In this document: positions 1-4,948 of the stretch, piece after piece
Numbering within the stretch: position 1 is the first letter of the stretch
Layout: every line of letters begins with the position of its first letter
Assembly (NCBI GenBank): GCA_902489295.1
Contig: CABTZM010000046.1
Span: forward strand, 1-12,405
Direction: 5' to 3'
DNA from: an uncultured Collinsella sp.
Lineage (GTDB): Bacteria; Actinomycetota; Coriobacteriia; Coriobacteriales; Coriobacteriaceae
DNA length: 12,405 bases
The notes under the pieces: generated by a model
The model's database searches: none
What the model saw: the letters and a program-made list of their open reading frames with translations, nothing else
Told to the model about the DNA's origin: nothing
Program-made: the position numbers and the translations under genes

Positions 1-2
1 CT

Positions 3-716
3 CTATACCTGCTGAACTCCATGCACGAAGACGGCTCCTTCTACGTGTTCTATGACGAAAGGCAGCTTATTCAGGGAGTGGACCTTCCCGATCTGATTCG
101 TGAAGCTGACTGCAAGATGACCCTGTACGTCAACTGCAGGAACACCAGAAGCATCTCCGACTGCTCCATCAATGGACTTAACAGAAAGACCAAACACAGA
201 CTCAGGGACGAAGCCGTCCCGGGCGAGCCTCCGAGATTCATATTCGATACTGATCCAAAAAAAGTCGAGGACCAGATAGACAAGATGATCCAATCCGCAA
301 AGCAGGATGGCATCAAGGCCGAAGACATGGTCGTCCTGACGTGTTCGACCATTCGCAATTCCAAGCACAAAGCAAAGATCAGAGTCGACCGCAGTGATGA
401 TCAAATGAAAGTCTGGGGATCCTCCAAGGTTCCCGTCTATACCTGCAGGGAGTTCAAGGGTCTTGAGGCAGATGTAGTGTTCCTGATCGACGTCGACAAG
501 GCCGTTTGGGAGCAAGACAGCGAATATCAGGCTCCTCCAGGATTGCTTTTCTACACTGGCGCGTCGAGAGCGAAGTTTCAACTGGCCATTGCGGTTGAAA
601 TGACCGAGGGGGAAGCCGCGGATGTGGCCGACATCTTGGGCGGCGTAGACAATCGTCACAGAAGAAGACCGTACCTTAAGCTGGAGAACCTTTTGAAAAA
701 GAGCTTAAGTCGATAG
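3..716 (+). CDS. Superfamily I (UvrD-like) helicase, C-terminal part
   Basis: The frame is open from the window edge, so the N-terminal ATPase half (Walker A) lies outside and 237 residues are visible. Three helicase landmarks appear in order: a motif III-like stretch YVFYDERQ near the start, a motif V-like EFKGLEADVVFLIDVD (about residues 157-172), and a motif VI-like LLFYTGASRAKFQL (about 187-200). NCRNTRSI (about 44-51) matches the NCRNT segment common in UvrD_C_2-type helicases, including NERD-domain helicases. Known of the family: these are ATP-driven DNA/RNA translocases, and many stand-alone versions sit in mobile or defence loci. Arginine codons are mostly AGA/AGG, unlike the CGC-rich genes downstream, which suggests horizontal acquisition. 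The complementary strand also has a long open frame, but it shows no family resemblance. The family call is fairly secure. The substrate and any defence role cannot be judged from this fragment. Confidence 0.8.
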   Translation, partial: LYLLNSMHEDGSFYVFYDERQLIQGVDLPDLIREADCKMTLYVNCRNTRSISDCSINGLNRKTKHRLRDEAVPGEPPRFIFDTDPKKVEDQIDKMIQSAKQDGIKAEDMVVLTCSTIRNSKHKAKIRVDRSDDQMKVWGSSKVPVYTCREFKGLEADVVFLIDVDKAVWEQDSEYQAPPGLLFYTGASRAKFQLAIAVEMTEGEAADVADILGGVDNRHRRRPYLKLENLLKKSLSR

Positions 717-722
717 CCTGTA

Positions 723-758
723 GGGGAGGGTTTGTAGAGACTGCTCTACCCCGCCCCC
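723..758 (+). terminator. GC-rich hairpin after the helicase gene
   Basis: Seven bases after the helicase stop, GTAGAG (734-739) pairs with CTCTAC (744-749) across an ACTG loop. Flanking G-rich (723-730) and C-rich (750-758) runs can extend the stem, with one mismatch and a TTT bulge. No real U-tract follows, so this is a candidate transcript end or 3' stabiliser rather than a textbook terminator. Confidence 0.4.
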
Positions 759-850
759 GCCCAGGATTTATGACGTGGCTTGGAAGCGCAATCACACCTC
801 CAAGCTACGTTGCGATAATTCGTTGCCTGTCACGCCTTCTAACTGGGGCA

Positions 851-881
851 AAACGAAACTCAATCCAGCTGAGTTTCGTTT
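851..881. terminator. Perfect 12-bp inverted repeat
   Basis: AAACGAAACTCA (851-862) and TGAGTTTCGTTT (870-881) are exact reverse complements around a 7-nt loop. The A/T ends would give a TTT tail on either strand, so it could be a weak bidirectional terminator. It could equally be a protein-binding palindrome or a relic of a lost element. No gene lies close by. Confidence 0.4.
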
Positions 882-914
882 GAGTTTCTATGTTCGTTCC
901 AACGCTGCCTCAGT

Positions 915-953
915 AACGTACCGTCATGTGCCGCAACGTATCGCCATGTACCG
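915..953. repeat. Two imperfect 19-bp tandem repeats, period 20
   Basis: AACGTACCGTCATGTGCCG (915-933) is followed one base later by AACGTATCGCCATGTACCG (935-953), with 16 of 19 positions identical. The 20-bp period is about two helical turns, as expected for a protein bound twice on one DNA face. No convincing gene starts nearby, so the function is unknown. Confidence 0.5.
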
Positions 954-1035
954 ATAGCCGTTCAATCCGCGAACATCTATGCACCAGGTGAAAAATAGAT
1001 TTATTGAGTGGGAATAAGCGATATCAGACGTTTTT

Positions 1036-1075
1036 AGCCCCCTGACCTGTATAAACGGATCGGGGGCTTTTCGTT
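1036..1075 (+). terminator. Rho-independent terminator (+ strand)
   Basis: AGCCCCC (1036-1042) pairs with GGGGGCT (1062-1068), with CC/GG pairs further in, followed by TTTTCGTTT. No recognisable gene lies directly upstream, so it may close an unrecognised short transcript in 760-1030 or be a leftover. I see no convincing coding region between 717 and 1210 on either strand apart from the features listed. Confidence 0.65.
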
Positions 1076-1113
1076 TGGGCGGATATCTTTAGTTTTTGAA
1101 AGGCCACCACCAA

Positions 1114-1142
1114 TTGTCCAAAATGTCATTCGTGAGTAGAAT
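1114..1142 (+). promoter_or_regulatory. Sigma70-type promoter for a candidate antisense RNA
   Basis: TTGTCC (1114-1119), a 17-bp spacer and TAGAAT (1137-1142) form a good housekeeping promoter on the + strand. Transcription should start near 1149. It points towards the 3' end of the small - strand gene at 1211-1336, with no + strand gene behind it. The product would therefore be a short RNA convergent with that gene. Confidence 0.55.
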
Positions 1143-1147
1143 AGTGT

Positions 1148-1230
1148 CAACGGCAGCCCAAGTTGTGGTTAGCTGGGCAGCGCCGTTGTTTGCTTTAGGG
1201 GGTCAACGCCTTAGCGGCGGCGACCCCTTC
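1148..1230 (+). ncRNA. Candidate antisense (antitoxin-like) RNA
   Basis: From the predicted start near 1149 the RNA would fold a bulged hairpin: CAACGGC (1148-1154) with GCCGTTG (1182-1188), and GCCCA (1156-1160) with TGGGC (1174-1178), then TTTGCTTT. A second hairpin follows: GGGGTC (1199-1204) with GACCCC (1222-1227), and CGCC with GGCG inside. It overlaps the 3' end of the small - strand gene. If transcription stops after the first hairpin, the RNA is only about 48 nt and does not reach the coding region. If it reads to the second, it overlaps the coding end. Existence and end point are inferred. Confidence 0.35.
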
Positions 1231-1336
1231 TGTTGCGCTTCGAACGCTGCTTGAGTGCCTCGGAAAGGCCGACAAGCGCCGTGAAGAACGAGACCAAAGC
1301 GGTCAGAAGCCTCACGAAATCAATCAAATCGGTCAT
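1211..1336 (-). CDS. 41-aa hydrophobic/basic peptide, candidate type I toxin
   Basis: This short gene encodes MTDLIDFVRLL followed by a hydrophobic stretch (about residues 10-28) with the core TALVSFFTALVGL. It ends in a strongly basic tail (KQRSKRNRRGRRR, residues 29-41). GGGAGGTG sits 6 nt before the ATG at 1336, an excellent ribosome site. An in-frame ATG two codons earlier is too close to it. Single membrane span, charged tail and size resemble membrane-acting type I toxins (Fst/TxpA/holin-like groups), but I recognise no specific family. Support comes from context: an extended -10 promoter upstream, a hairpin masking the ribosome site, and a convergent promoter downstream. It could instead be an unrelated small membrane peptide. 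That it is coding is likely; the toxin role is inference. Confidence 0.6.
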   Translation of the reverse strand: MTDLIDFVRLLTALVSFFTALVGLSEALKQRSKRNRRGRRR

Positions 1337-1344
1337 GGGCATCA

Positions 1345-1362
1345 CCTCCCATCAAATGGAGG
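1345..1362 (-). promoter_or_regulatory. Shine-Dalgarno-masking hairpin of the small peptide mRNA
   Basis: In the - strand mRNA, CCTCC (complement of 1358-1362) can pair with GGAGG (complement of 1345-1349) across an 8-nt loop. The second arm is the ribosome-binding site of the 41-aa gene. Such masking is known from type I toxin mRNAs, where it delays translation until an antisense RNA can act. The 5-bp stem is short. Confidence 0.45.
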
Positions 1363-1394
1363 GCGCTGCCCGGCACATGGAACTGCCGTCAACG

Positions 1395-1409
1395 ATACCG
1401 ATTCTATCA
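1395..1409 (-). promoter_or_regulatory. Extended -10 promoter of the 41-aa peptide gene
   Basis: On the - strand TTTGATAGAAT contains TAGAAT (complement of 1401-1406) preceded by TGA, an extended -10 element. No good -35 is visible at 16-18 bp, which the TGn extension can compensate. Start of transcription should fall near 1394, giving a leader of about 57 nt that begins in the GTCAACG repeat at 1388-1394. Confidence 0.45.
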
Positions 1410-1461
1410 AAGCGCAGCTAGATATGCGAATGTTTGTTCGTATTCCCAGAGACAGGGGCCG

Positions 1462-1490
1462 TGTGACAAAGGGACTGCCCCTTTGTCACA
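1462..1490. repeat. Intergenic palindrome, 12-bp arms
   Basis: TGTGACAAAGGG (1462-1473) and CCCTTTGTCACA (1479-1490) are perfect complements around a 5-nt loop. It abuts the stop codon of the HAD gene at 1491, so in - strand transcripts it could act as terminator or 3' stabiliser. Its GGGAC/GTCCC-type centre resembles the palindrome at 11549-11583, suggesting a family of dispersed intergenic repeats. Confidence 0.65.
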
Positions 1491-2348
1491 TTATTCGATT
1501 ACGGTGCGGGAATTCTGCTTGCGCATGGTGGCGAGCATGTGCTTGGGGACGGCGTGGGTTGCACAGCTGCCGATGGTTGCACTTGCAGCAGCCTTGGCCG
1601 CGTCACTGCCATTCTTGGTGGCATAGCTGTGACGGAAGCGCTTGAGCATGGCGATGTCGTTGCCCCCGTCGCCGTAAACCGCAACCTCGTCCTCGGCGAT
1701 ACCGTAGTAGCCCGCCAGCCACGCAACGCTCTCGCCCTTGTTGCACGCCACGTCGGTAATCTCGAACATCACCGGGTCGAACGGCGCGTTGACCACGCGG
1801 TCCGAGCGTTCGGCCAGATACGCCTTAAGGTCGCGCTCCAGCTCGGGCGAAGTCACGCGGCAGTTGATCTTGCAGACATCGTGGCACAGGATGTCGCCGA
1901 TCGACTGGTCGAAATACTGCTCTTCGTGATAACCACCGCGCGCACGCATGCCGCGCATCACAATGCGCTTGATGGGGCTGTCCTTCTTAAAGCCCGCTTG
2001 ATGCATCTCGAACGAACCGCTCGAGAACATGCCGTCGGGCGTGGAGCAATCAAAGCAAATGTCCGGAAACGCCTTGAGCAGCTCCTCGGTAATCTGCGGG
2101 TCGATAGTCCAGGTCTTGAGCACCTCGCCATGGCTGTCGCGAACGATGGACCCGTTGGAGCAGCAGGCGTCGAGCGCCAAACCTGTAAAGCCATGCTCGC
2201 CGATCGGCAGCGTTGAGCGACCCGTCGCGGGAACCACGTGCAGCCCGGCTTCGGTCAACTCGCGAATGGCACGACGGATGGTTCCGTCGGCCTCGTGCAG
2301 AGCGTTAAGCAGCGTTCCGTCTAAGTCACTCGCGAACATCTTGATCAT
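1491..2348 (-). CDS. Cof-type HAD-superfamily phosphatase
   Basis: The 285-aa protein is a haloacid-dehalogenase phosphohydrolase of the Cof/YbiV class (cap type IIB). Motif I is DLDGT (residues 8-12, nucleophile Asp8 and acid/base Asp10). A motif II-like PATGRS follows at about 40, and motif IV GDGGNDIAML lies near the C-terminus, binding Mg2+. The length fits the family. Members dephosphorylate sugar phosphates, flavin precursors or other small metabolites; the substrate cannot be inferred here. AAGGAG lies 10 nt before the chosen ATG (2348) and 4 nt before an alternative ATG (2354); a far upstream ATG at 2414 has no ribosome site. The ribosome site is one arm of a 10-bp inverted repeat. 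The gene follows the MFS gene on the same strand with 112 bp between. Confidence 0.88.
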   Translation of the reverse strand: MIKMFASDLDGTLLNALHEADGTIRRAIRELTEAGLHVVPATGRSTLPIGEHGFTGLALDACCSNGSIVRDSHGEVLKTWTIDPQITEELLKAFPDICFDCSTPDGMFSSGSFEMHQAGFKKDSPIKRIVMRGMRARGGYHEEQYFDQSIGDILCHDVCKINCRVTSPELERDLKAYLAERSDRVVNAPFDPVMFEITDVACNKGESVAWLAGYYGIAEDEVAVYGDGGNDIAMLKRFRHSYATKNGSDAAKAAASATIGSCATHAVPKHMLATMRKQNSRTVIE

Positions 2349-2356
2349 AGGCATGC

Positions 2357-2394
2357 CTCTCCTTCGTCTGCACGATATTGTAGGCGAAGGAGAG
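2357..2394 (-). promoter_or_regulatory. Inverted repeat masking the HAD gene ribosome site
   Basis: CTCTCCTTCG (2357-2366) and CGAAGGAGAG (2385-2394) are perfect 10-bp complements with an 18-nt loop. In the - strand mRNA the 3' arm carries the AAGGAG ribosome site of the HAD gene. The loop contains TACAAT (complement of 2377-2382), a possible -10. A transcript starting from it would lack the first arm and leave the ribosome site free; read-through RNA would fold and hide it. Confidence 0.45.
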
Positions 2395-2416
2395 ACGCAT
2401 TCTCGCATGGGCACCC

Positions 2417-2456
2417 CGCACTGCAGCGATTGCTTCTGTTAAACCGCTGCACTGCG
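2417..2456 (-). terminator. Hairpin after the MFS gene
   Basis: CGCACTGCAGCG (2417-2428) and CGCTGCACTGCG (2445-2456) are complementary except at one position, with a 16-nt loop. The hairpin begins 4 nt past the MFS stop codon. It lacks a U-tract, so it may be a weak terminator or a 3' RNA stabiliser. Confidence 0.45.
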
Positions 2457-2460
2457 AACG

Positions 2461-3723
2461 TCACATTGTTTGTCGTGAGCGACTTTTCAAGCGATAAAAC
2501 AGCACCGTGGTCAGCACCAGTACCACCAGCATAGCTGCGAACACAGCCGCCGGCGCCCATCGATCATATGCGAATCCGTATGCCAATTGGCCAATAGGCG
2601 TTGCACAAGAAAGCGCCATGTATACGACCGAAAGCACCTTTCCGCAGAGTTCCGTCGGCGCCGTCCGCTGAACGAATGCAACGATTTCGACCGACGCAAT
2701 GCTTGCCCACACCATGACCCATGCCGAACCGACTGTAAGTGCGACTAATACAAGCGTATGAGCGCCACACAGCAGCGCGACGAAAATCGGTATGACCCCA
2801 AGACAAATCATCGCGACATACCTGTGAATGCCATCAAATGAAAAACAATGCGGCCAAATACCGACTAGGCCGCCGCCCGCAAGGCCACCCAGCCCCATAG
2901 CTGTCTCAATAATCCCGACGCAGGAAGATTGCATGCCAAGATGTCTGGTGACAATTACGGGCGCACCAATCGTTAACCCAACCAACGCAAGATTCAAAAC
3001 AGCCGCAAGCAAAATCACAGCAAGCAACGAGGTGTTTTGAAGCAGGTACCGAATCGCCGACAGAAAATCGCTTTGGCATGCCATGCGAGCCGAGCTATCC
3101 CCCGTCACTTCAGAGGGGGCATTTCGTTTGAGTGCGGCCCAAAACAGCAGCGACGACATCGCAAACGCCACCGCTGCGAGCGCGCAAAGGGCATCGATTC
3201 CATAGCATCCGTAGACGGCTGTTCCAACCACGGGACCTAGAATATTGCTCGCCATGGTCGTTTGTGACACTAACGCGGTGGCCCGCTCGACCTTTTCCTT
3301 GCCGGCTATGCGCAGCGTCTCAATTTGAAGTATCGGCTTCAGAATAGATTGAACGGCATATTGAACGCACAACATCACCGCCACAACGGCCGCAAGGGGC
3401 AACGAGCACTTCATGGGAACGAACAACATCGCTGCAATCATTAAAACAATACCGAAAGCTGCCAGAACGCTCCGATGCCCCTCTCGATCAGCCAATACTC
3501 CGCCAGCCGGAGTCGCAAGCACGGCCGGTATAAATGCTATCGCCGCGACGGCGCCATATAACGTCGACGAGCCACTGCGATCGAGCAAGTAAAGCGGACA
3601 CGCAAAGCACAGCGCCGACAAGGTCGAATACGTGCACAGTTGCGCAACGAGAAGACCGATAAGTCTTATAGACAGCGCCGTCTTTGAAGCTGACGCGGCA
3701 TCGAAATCTCTCATTCCGTCCAC
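2461..3723 (-). CDS. MFS transporter, probable drug/metabolite exporter
   Basis: The 420-aa protein is highly hydrophobic, with about 12 likely membrane spans. A motif A-like GGVLADREGHRSVLA follows the second span (about residues 74-88), typical of the major facilitator superfamily. The pattern resembles DHA3/MFS_3-type exporters, proton-driven pumps in the cytoplasmic membrane. The start is GTG at 3723, because AGGAGG lies exactly 7 nt upstream; the next ATG, three codons in, is less well placed. It lies 101 bp behind a TetR gene on the same strand, with two matching palindromes in the gap. This is the usual arrangement of an efflux pump under TetR control, so a toxic small molecule is the likely inducer and substrate. 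The substrate itself is unknown. Confidence 0.87.
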   Translation of the reverse strand: MDGMRDFDAASASKTALSIRLIGLLVAQLCTYSTLSALCFACPLYLLDRSGSSTLYGAVAAIAFIPAVLATPAGGVLADREGHRSVLAAFGIVLMIAAMLFVPMKCSLPLAAVVAVMLCVQYAVQSILKPILQIETLRIAGKEKVERATALVSQTTMASNILGPVVGTAVYGCYGIDALCALAAVAFAMSSLLFWAALKRNAPSEVTGDSSARMACQSDFLSAIRYLLQNTSLLAVILLAAVLNLALVGLTIGAPVIVTRHLGMQSSCVGIIETAMGLGGLAGGGLVGIWPHCFSFDGIHRYVAMICLGVIPIFVALLCGAHTLVLVALTVGSAWVMVWASIASVEIVAFVQRTAPTELCGKVLSVVYMALSCATPIGQLAYGFAYDRWAPAAVFAAMLVVLVLTTVLFYRLKSRSRQTM

Positions 3724-3738
3724 GGCTTTGCCTCCTAT

Positions 3739-3755
3739 ACGTACTGTTGGTATGT
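3739..3755. promoter_or_regulatory. TetR-type operator, MFS-proximal copy
   Basis: ACGTACTGTTGGTATGT is a 6-5-6 dyad with one mismatch to perfect symmetry. It sits just upstream of the AGGAGG site of the MFS gene and shares the pattern ACRTACYGTTRGTATGT with the copy at 3805-3821. Binding here would block the MFS promoter or early elongation. Confidence 0.6.
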
Positions 3756-3804
3756 ATTTAATGGCTTGAAAAGGGCAGCCCTAGCCACCCTCTTACATCA
3801 ATTT

Positions 3805-3821
3805 ACATACCGTTAGTATGT
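3805..3821. promoter_or_regulatory. TetR-type operator, distal copy
   Basis: ACATACCGTTAGTATGT is a perfect dyad (ACATAC, 5-nt spacer, GTATGT), 66 bp centre to centre from the first copy and ending just beyond the tetR stop codon. Two matching sites in the gap between a TetR gene and its MFS neighbour argue that this regulator controls the pump. Confidence 0.65.
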
Positions 3822-3824
3822 ATA

Positions 3825-4487
3825 TTACCACCCGGTACGGCTCCAAACGTCCCAAATTTGACACGTTGTTTGAAGCACTTCTTCCCCCAAATCGAGCCCC
3901 ACCGCGGCCGCCATCTGCGCCAAACATTGCGCGCGAGCGACCATTCGCTCCTTGGGCTCGAGTGGACGGAACAATGGTAGCAGCCAAAGATTCGCTAGCA
4001 ACGATACGGCCTCTGCCGCTTCACGCGGGCATTCGCACGCAATGGAGCCATCGGCGATGCCCTCCTCGATCACCGGCAATAAATAGCCATCCGCCGATTC
4101 GTCAAACGAGCCCTGATACTGCAACGCCAACAGACGCGAGCTCTTTACCGGATCTGCCGCAGGATGCATGCGCGCCCATAGCTCAATTTGCGGTACGACG
4201 GACTCAGGCGCATAAAGTCGCCTGAGCTTTTGGGCGCCCGTCATATTGCCAGCACCGAGCGTCGCGCGGCGGCGCTCAACAACGGGAGCCATCGCTCGAT
4301 CAAATGCGGCGTTAAAAATCTCTTCTTTGCTCTTGAAGTGATGGTAGATAGCGCCCTTGGTCATGCCATCGAGACGGTCAACGATATCCTGGATGCTCGT
4401 TCCCTCATAACCCTGTGCGCAGAATAGCTCCAGCGCCGCGTCGAGAATCTTCGCGACCGTCTCCTCGGGATATTTATTGCGACCCAT
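3825..4487 (-). CDS. TetR-family transcriptional repressor
   Basis: The 220-aa protein starts with a TetR_N DNA-binding domain. After EETVAKILDAALELFCAQGYEGTS the helix-turn-helix reads SIQDIVDRLDGMTKGAIYHHF, followed by the conserved KSKEEIFNAAF. The C-terminal two thirds would bind the ligand and dimerise, and do not identify it. Start choice: MGRNKYPEE (ATG 4487) begins just before the domain. It has only a weak GGGCGG site, as part of a 12-bp inverted repeat. An upstream ATG at 4523 has no ribosome site. The MFS exporter lies directly downstream with two palindromic operators between, so TetR probably represses that pump. No copy of the same operator is visible before tetR itself, so autoregulation is unclear. 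Confidence 0.9.
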   Translation of the reverse strand: MGRNKYPEETVAKILDAALELFCAQGYEGTSIQDIVDRLDGMTKGAIYHHFKSKEEIFNAAFDRAMAPVVERRRATLGAGNMTGAQKLRRLYAPESVVPQIELWARMHPAADPVKSSRLLALQYQGSFDESADGYLLPVIEEGIADGSIACECPREAAEAVSLLANLWLLPLFRPLEPKERMVARAQCLAQMAAAVGLDLGEEVLQTTCQIWDVWSRTGW

Positions 4488-4494
4488 AATCCGC

Positions 4495-4548
4495 CCATCC
4501 GCAACGCAAGTCTTATGCCTCATTGCGATATTTTAACGTTGCGGATGG
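4495..4548. repeat. 12-bp inverted repeat before tetR
   Basis: CCATCCGCAACG (4495-4506) and CGTTGCGGATGG (4537-4548) are perfect complements with a 30-nt A/T-rich gap. It lies between the PII stop and the tetR start, and the tetR-proximal arm ends 7 bp before its ATG. It may be a terminator-like structure after glnK, a binding site, or a structure limiting tetR translation. It does not match the ACATAC operators. Confidence 0.5.
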
Positions 4549-4561
4549 CAAACGGTCGGCC

Positions 4562-4900
4562 CTACACCGCGGCGGGGCCGTGTTCGCCGGTGCGGATGCG
4601 GATGACTTGTTCGACCGGCTCGACCCAGATCTTGCCGTCGCCAACGGCGCCGGTGCGTGCGGCGTTGCAGATGATGTCGACAATGCCGTCGACGTGCTCG
4701 TCGGCACAGATAAGGGTGAACTGCACCTTTGGAATCGTATTGACGAGCAGCTCGTTGCCGCGCACGTACTCCTTCCAGCCGTGCTGCGCACCGCAGCCCT
4801 GGACCTGGTTAATCGTCATGCCGCGAACATCGGCAGCAAACAGCGCGTCCTTAAGAACCTCAAGCTTCTCGGCACGAACGATCGCCGTAATCTTCTTCAT
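4562..4900 (-). CDS. glnK: PII nitrogen regulatory protein (GlnK type)
   Basis: The 112-aa protein has full PII length and fold signatures: MKKITAIVRAEKLEVLKDAL at the N-terminus, the T-loop region (35-58), AARTGAVGDGKIWV (about 81-94) and VIRIRTGEHG near the end. PII trimers bind ATP/ADP and 2-oxoglutarate and, as GlnK, plug the Amt channel when nitrogen is ample. Position 51, the Tyr uridylylated or adenylylated in many bacteria, is Leu here (RGNELL instead of RGAEY). The only T-loop Tyr is residue 45, next to the position of the conserved but generally unmodified Tyr46, so signalling is probably by ligand binding alone. AGGAGAGG lies 8 nt before the ATG. The gene follows amt by 48 bp on the same strand, the classic amt-glnK operon. 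Confidence 0.93.
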   Translation of the reverse strand: MKKITAIVRAEKLEVLKDALFAADVRGMTINQVQGCGAQHGWKEYVRGNELLVNTIPKVQFTLICADEHVDGIVDIICNAARTGAVGDGKIWVEPVEQVIRIRTGEHGPAAV

Positions 4901-4948
4901 AGTGAATTCCTCTCCTAAAGAGTGGCTCTGACAGAGTGTTTAACGCTA

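Noticed and set aside
3..659. 218-aa open frame on the - strand opposite the helicase
   Set aside because: No motif or ribosome site, whereas the + strand frame carries helicase motifs III, V and VI in order.
775..957. 60-aa GTG-started frame
   Set aside because: No ribosome site, runs through the palindrome and tandem repeats, and no recognisable features.
1148..1196. Hairpin considered as a terminator of the 41-aa gene
   Set aside because: In the - strand direction no U-tract follows; the T-rich tail is on the + strand, fitting the convergent RNA instead.
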